A DNA stretch of 6,893 nt from Candidatus Woesebacteria bacterium. GTDB lineage: Bacteria; Patescibacteriota; Microgenomatia; UBA1406; GWC2-37-13. The notes beneath the pieces are model-generated. The model did not search any database. It had not been told where the DNA came from and saw only the letters and a program-made list of their open reading frames with translations. Made by a program: the position numbers and the translations under genes. Location of the stretch: NCBI GenBank assembly GCA_017993865.1, contig JAGOLU010000045.1, forward strand, positions 1-6,893. Direction: 5' to 3'. Positions 5,974 through 6,893 of this stretch are shown here, piece by piece; the first letter of the stretch is position 1; every line of letters begins with the position of its first letter.

Positions 5974-6436
5974 CATCTACGATAGTGTACGTGTGTTTGC
6001 CAGAGGGGATTGCGACTTCGACAACCTCACCTTTTCTCTTGCCAAGAAGCGCTTGACCTATAGGAGAGGTGCTAGAAAGCTTTTTTTGCATAGGATTTGC
6101 CTCAAACTCACCTACGATGTGATATTCGTCTCTCTGACCCTCTTTTTCAACCACTACCCTACAGCCAAGTCGAACTAAATCGGACTCAATTTTCGCGACC
6201 GCATCGTCGATGATTTCAGCCCATCGCAACATCTCTTCGAGCTCGGAAATGCGCCCCACAATGACACTCAAGTCTTCTTTGGCGGCATGATATTCGCTAT
6301 TCTCTTTTAGATCGCCCATGGCACGTGCTTTTGCGAGCCTATCCTTTGCTGCTGTATGGCGGTTCGTTTTGAGATGCTCGAGCTCCTCGAGAATTTTTTT
6401 ATGACCCTCTTTGGTGAATTGAATCTTTTTTGGCAT
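5960..6436 (-). CDS. greA: Transcription elongation factor GreA
   Basis: GreA rescues backtracked RNA polymerase by entering the secondary channel and stimulating cleavage of the transcript's 3' end. The 158-residue length is normal. Residues 1-75 form the antiparallel coiled coil, with the signature GDLKENSEYHAAKE at its tip; Asp42 and Glu45 correspond to the two acidic residues that coordinate the catalytic Mg2+. Residues about 85-158 form the FKBP-like domain that binds polymerase, including STSPIGQALLGKRKGEVVEV and the closing YTIVDVKV strand. The ATG at 6436 gives the usual MPKKIQFTKEG start. No Shine-Dalgarno motif precedes it; a weak TATTTT (6453-6448) lies 11 bases upstream. The gene is convergent with the ACT regulator, with which it shares 14 bases at the 3' ends, and divergent from the tRNA gene. 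Confidence 0.97.
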   Translation of the reverse strand: MPKKIQFTKEGHKKILEELEHLKTNRHTAAKDRLAKARAMGDLKENSEYHAAKEDLSVIVGRISELEEMLRWAEIIDDAVAKIESDLVRLGCRVVVEKEGQRDEYHIVGEFEANPMQKKLSSTSPIGQALLGKRKGEVVEVAIPSGKHTYTIVDVKVI

Positions 6437-6511
6437 ACTGATGTGCTAAAATATCAACTGTACTTTTATTGTAACGTAAAGGGTAAGTTTTGGCAATTGT
6501 AAGTAGGTATT

Positions 6512-6584
6512 GGTCCCATCGTCTAGAGGCCTAGGACGGCAGGTTCTCATCCTGCAAACCGGGATTCGAATTCCCGTGGGATCA
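6512..6584 (+). tRNA. tRNA-Glu (anticodon CUC)
   Basis: The 73-base gene folds into a full cloverleaf. The acceptor stem pairs GGTCCCA (6512-6518) with TGGGATC (6577-6583), with one G-U pair and discriminator A at 6584. The D arm GTCTAGAGGCCTAGGAC is the typical bacterial tRNA-Glu D arm. The anticodon stem is GCAGG/CCTGC with loop TTCTCAT and anticodon CTC at 6546-6548. The variable loop is 4 bases and the T arm is CGGGA-TTCGAAT-TCCCG. It decodes GAG. The 3' CCA is not encoded (CTA follows), so it must be added by a tRNA nucleotidyltransferase. Confidence 0.97.
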
Positions 6585-6586
6585 CT

Positions 6587-6620
6587 AAAGAAAGTGCAAC
6601 TCAGGTTATCTGAGACGCAC
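6587..6620 (-). terminator. Intrinsic terminator of the uridine-kinase-like gene
   Basis: Read on the minus strand, GTGCG pairs with TGCAC (one G-U pair) and CTCAG with CTGAG, around a 5-base loop with a single U-U mismatch, followed by TTTCTTT (6593-6587). In the plus direction the same stem has extra A-C and A-A mismatches and no T run follows, so the minus direction is favoured. The hairpin includes the gene's TAA stop (6608-6606). It lies just beyond the 3' end of the convergent tRNA gene. Confidence 0.6.
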
Positions 6621-6893
6621 ATCGTATGTATATTTGAAAAACTGGTCGGGAGCAGGTTCCTGTAGTCGCTCTGCATGAACCTGTATCACCATATCTGCCT
6701 GGTCCCTATTAGGCAAAGTATAAGGAACGAATTGTGTTGCTTGTCTTGACTCAAAATTAGCTTTGGTTTTTGCCGCACTTGCAGCTGGGTCTGGGTCCTC
6801 TGGTCGTTGGGTGCCGTCTCTGAATAATCTATTCTGAAGCCTTACTTCATCATCAACGTCAAGATAGATTATAAGGTCAATATTTTCCTCTGC
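6606..6893 (-). CDS. Uridine kinase-like P-loop nucleoside kinase, partial (C-terminal 95 residues)
   Basis: Only the C-terminal part is in the window; the frame is open to the right edge and ends at TAA 6608-6606. The visible sequence begins with a hydrophobic strand ending in an acidic turn, IDLIIYLDVDDEVRL (residues 5-19). An Arg-containing lid-like segment follows, QNRLFRDGTQRP (20-31). Next comes a helix leading to FESRQATQFVPYTLPNRDQADMVI (47-70, in the visible numbering). This order (LDVD strand, Arg lid, QF-P-T-ADMVI) resembles the C-terminal half of uridine kinase/phosphoribulokinase-like enzymes, which use ATP to phosphorylate nucleosides in pyrimidine salvage. The Walker A loop would lie outside the window, so substrate and family are tentative. 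The gene ends in a hairpin terminator and converges on the tRNA-Glu gene. Confidence 0.6.
   Translation of the reverse strand, partial: AEENIDLIIYLDVDDEVRLQNRLFRDGTQRPEDPDPAASAAKTKANFESRQATQFVPYTLPNRDQADMVIQVHAERLQEPAPDQFFKYTYDVRLR

Noticed and set aside
6594..6620. The hairpin after tRNA-Glu as the tRNA's own terminator
   Set aside because: In the plus direction the stem has two unpaired positions (A-C, A-A) and no T run follows; the minus-strand reading is better in both respects.
6446..6676. Open frame of 76 codons antisense to tRNA-Glu
   Set aside because: It is the well-known spurious translation across the opposite strand of a tRNA gene (GIRIPVCRMR-type peptide) and also overlaps the kinase-like gene's end.
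1..6893. CRISPR arrays, insertion sequences, toxin-antitoxin pairs or phage genes
   Set aside because: No regularly spaced repeats, transposase motifs, terminal inverted repeats or small paired toxin-like genes were seen; the window is densely filled with housekeeping-type genes.

Overview
The window looks like a piece of a small-genome bacterium of the Candidate Phyla Radiation (Patescibacteria). This rests on gene style rather than a marker gene: compact, closely packed genes, moderate AT content, AT-rich gene starts without Shine-Dalgarno motifs, and a lysyl-tRNA synthetase with an unusual added domain. I cannot place it to a phylum within that group.

Layout, left to right. Positions 1-5234 hold five minus-strand genes, in transcription order: an unrecognised 256-residue protein (5234-4464), a diaminopimelate-epimerase-like protein (4458-3493), a 748-residue class II lysyl-tRNA synthetase carrying a C-terminal B3/B4 domain (3458-1212), a HAD-family phosphatase (1202-567) and an HD-domain hydrolase cut by the left edge (556-1). 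Gaps between them are 5, 34, 9 and 10 bases. The 34-base gap before lysS contains its own consensus TATAAT box. Divergent from this block, at 5323-5973, is a predicted DNA-binding protein with an N-terminal helix-turn-helix-like region and a C-terminal ACT domain. An 88-base divergent promoter region separates the two directions and contains a perfect 6-bp inverted repeat over the regulator's own -10 box. The regulator's 3' end overlaps the 3' end of convergent greA (6436-5960) by 14 bases. A tRNA-Glu(CUC) gene follows on the plus strand (6512-6584). The right edge holds the end of a uridine-kinase-like gene on the minus strand (6893-6606), with an intrinsic terminator that includes its stop codon.

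How the genes may work together: an ACT/HTH regulator, an unknown protein, a DapF-like epimerase and a LysRS with a possible editing domain lie side by side. This suggests a small locus concerned with lysine or diaminopimelate metabolism and Lys-tRNA quality control. That link is inference from neighbourhood only. The HAD and HD proteins downstream look like general hydrolases.

The most notable signals are the LysRS-B3/B4 fusion, the repeated placement of a -10-like hexamer 8-9 bases before the ATG (suggesting leaderless transcripts), and the candidate autoregulatory operator of the ACT regulator. No gene-free stretch exceeds 300 bases.
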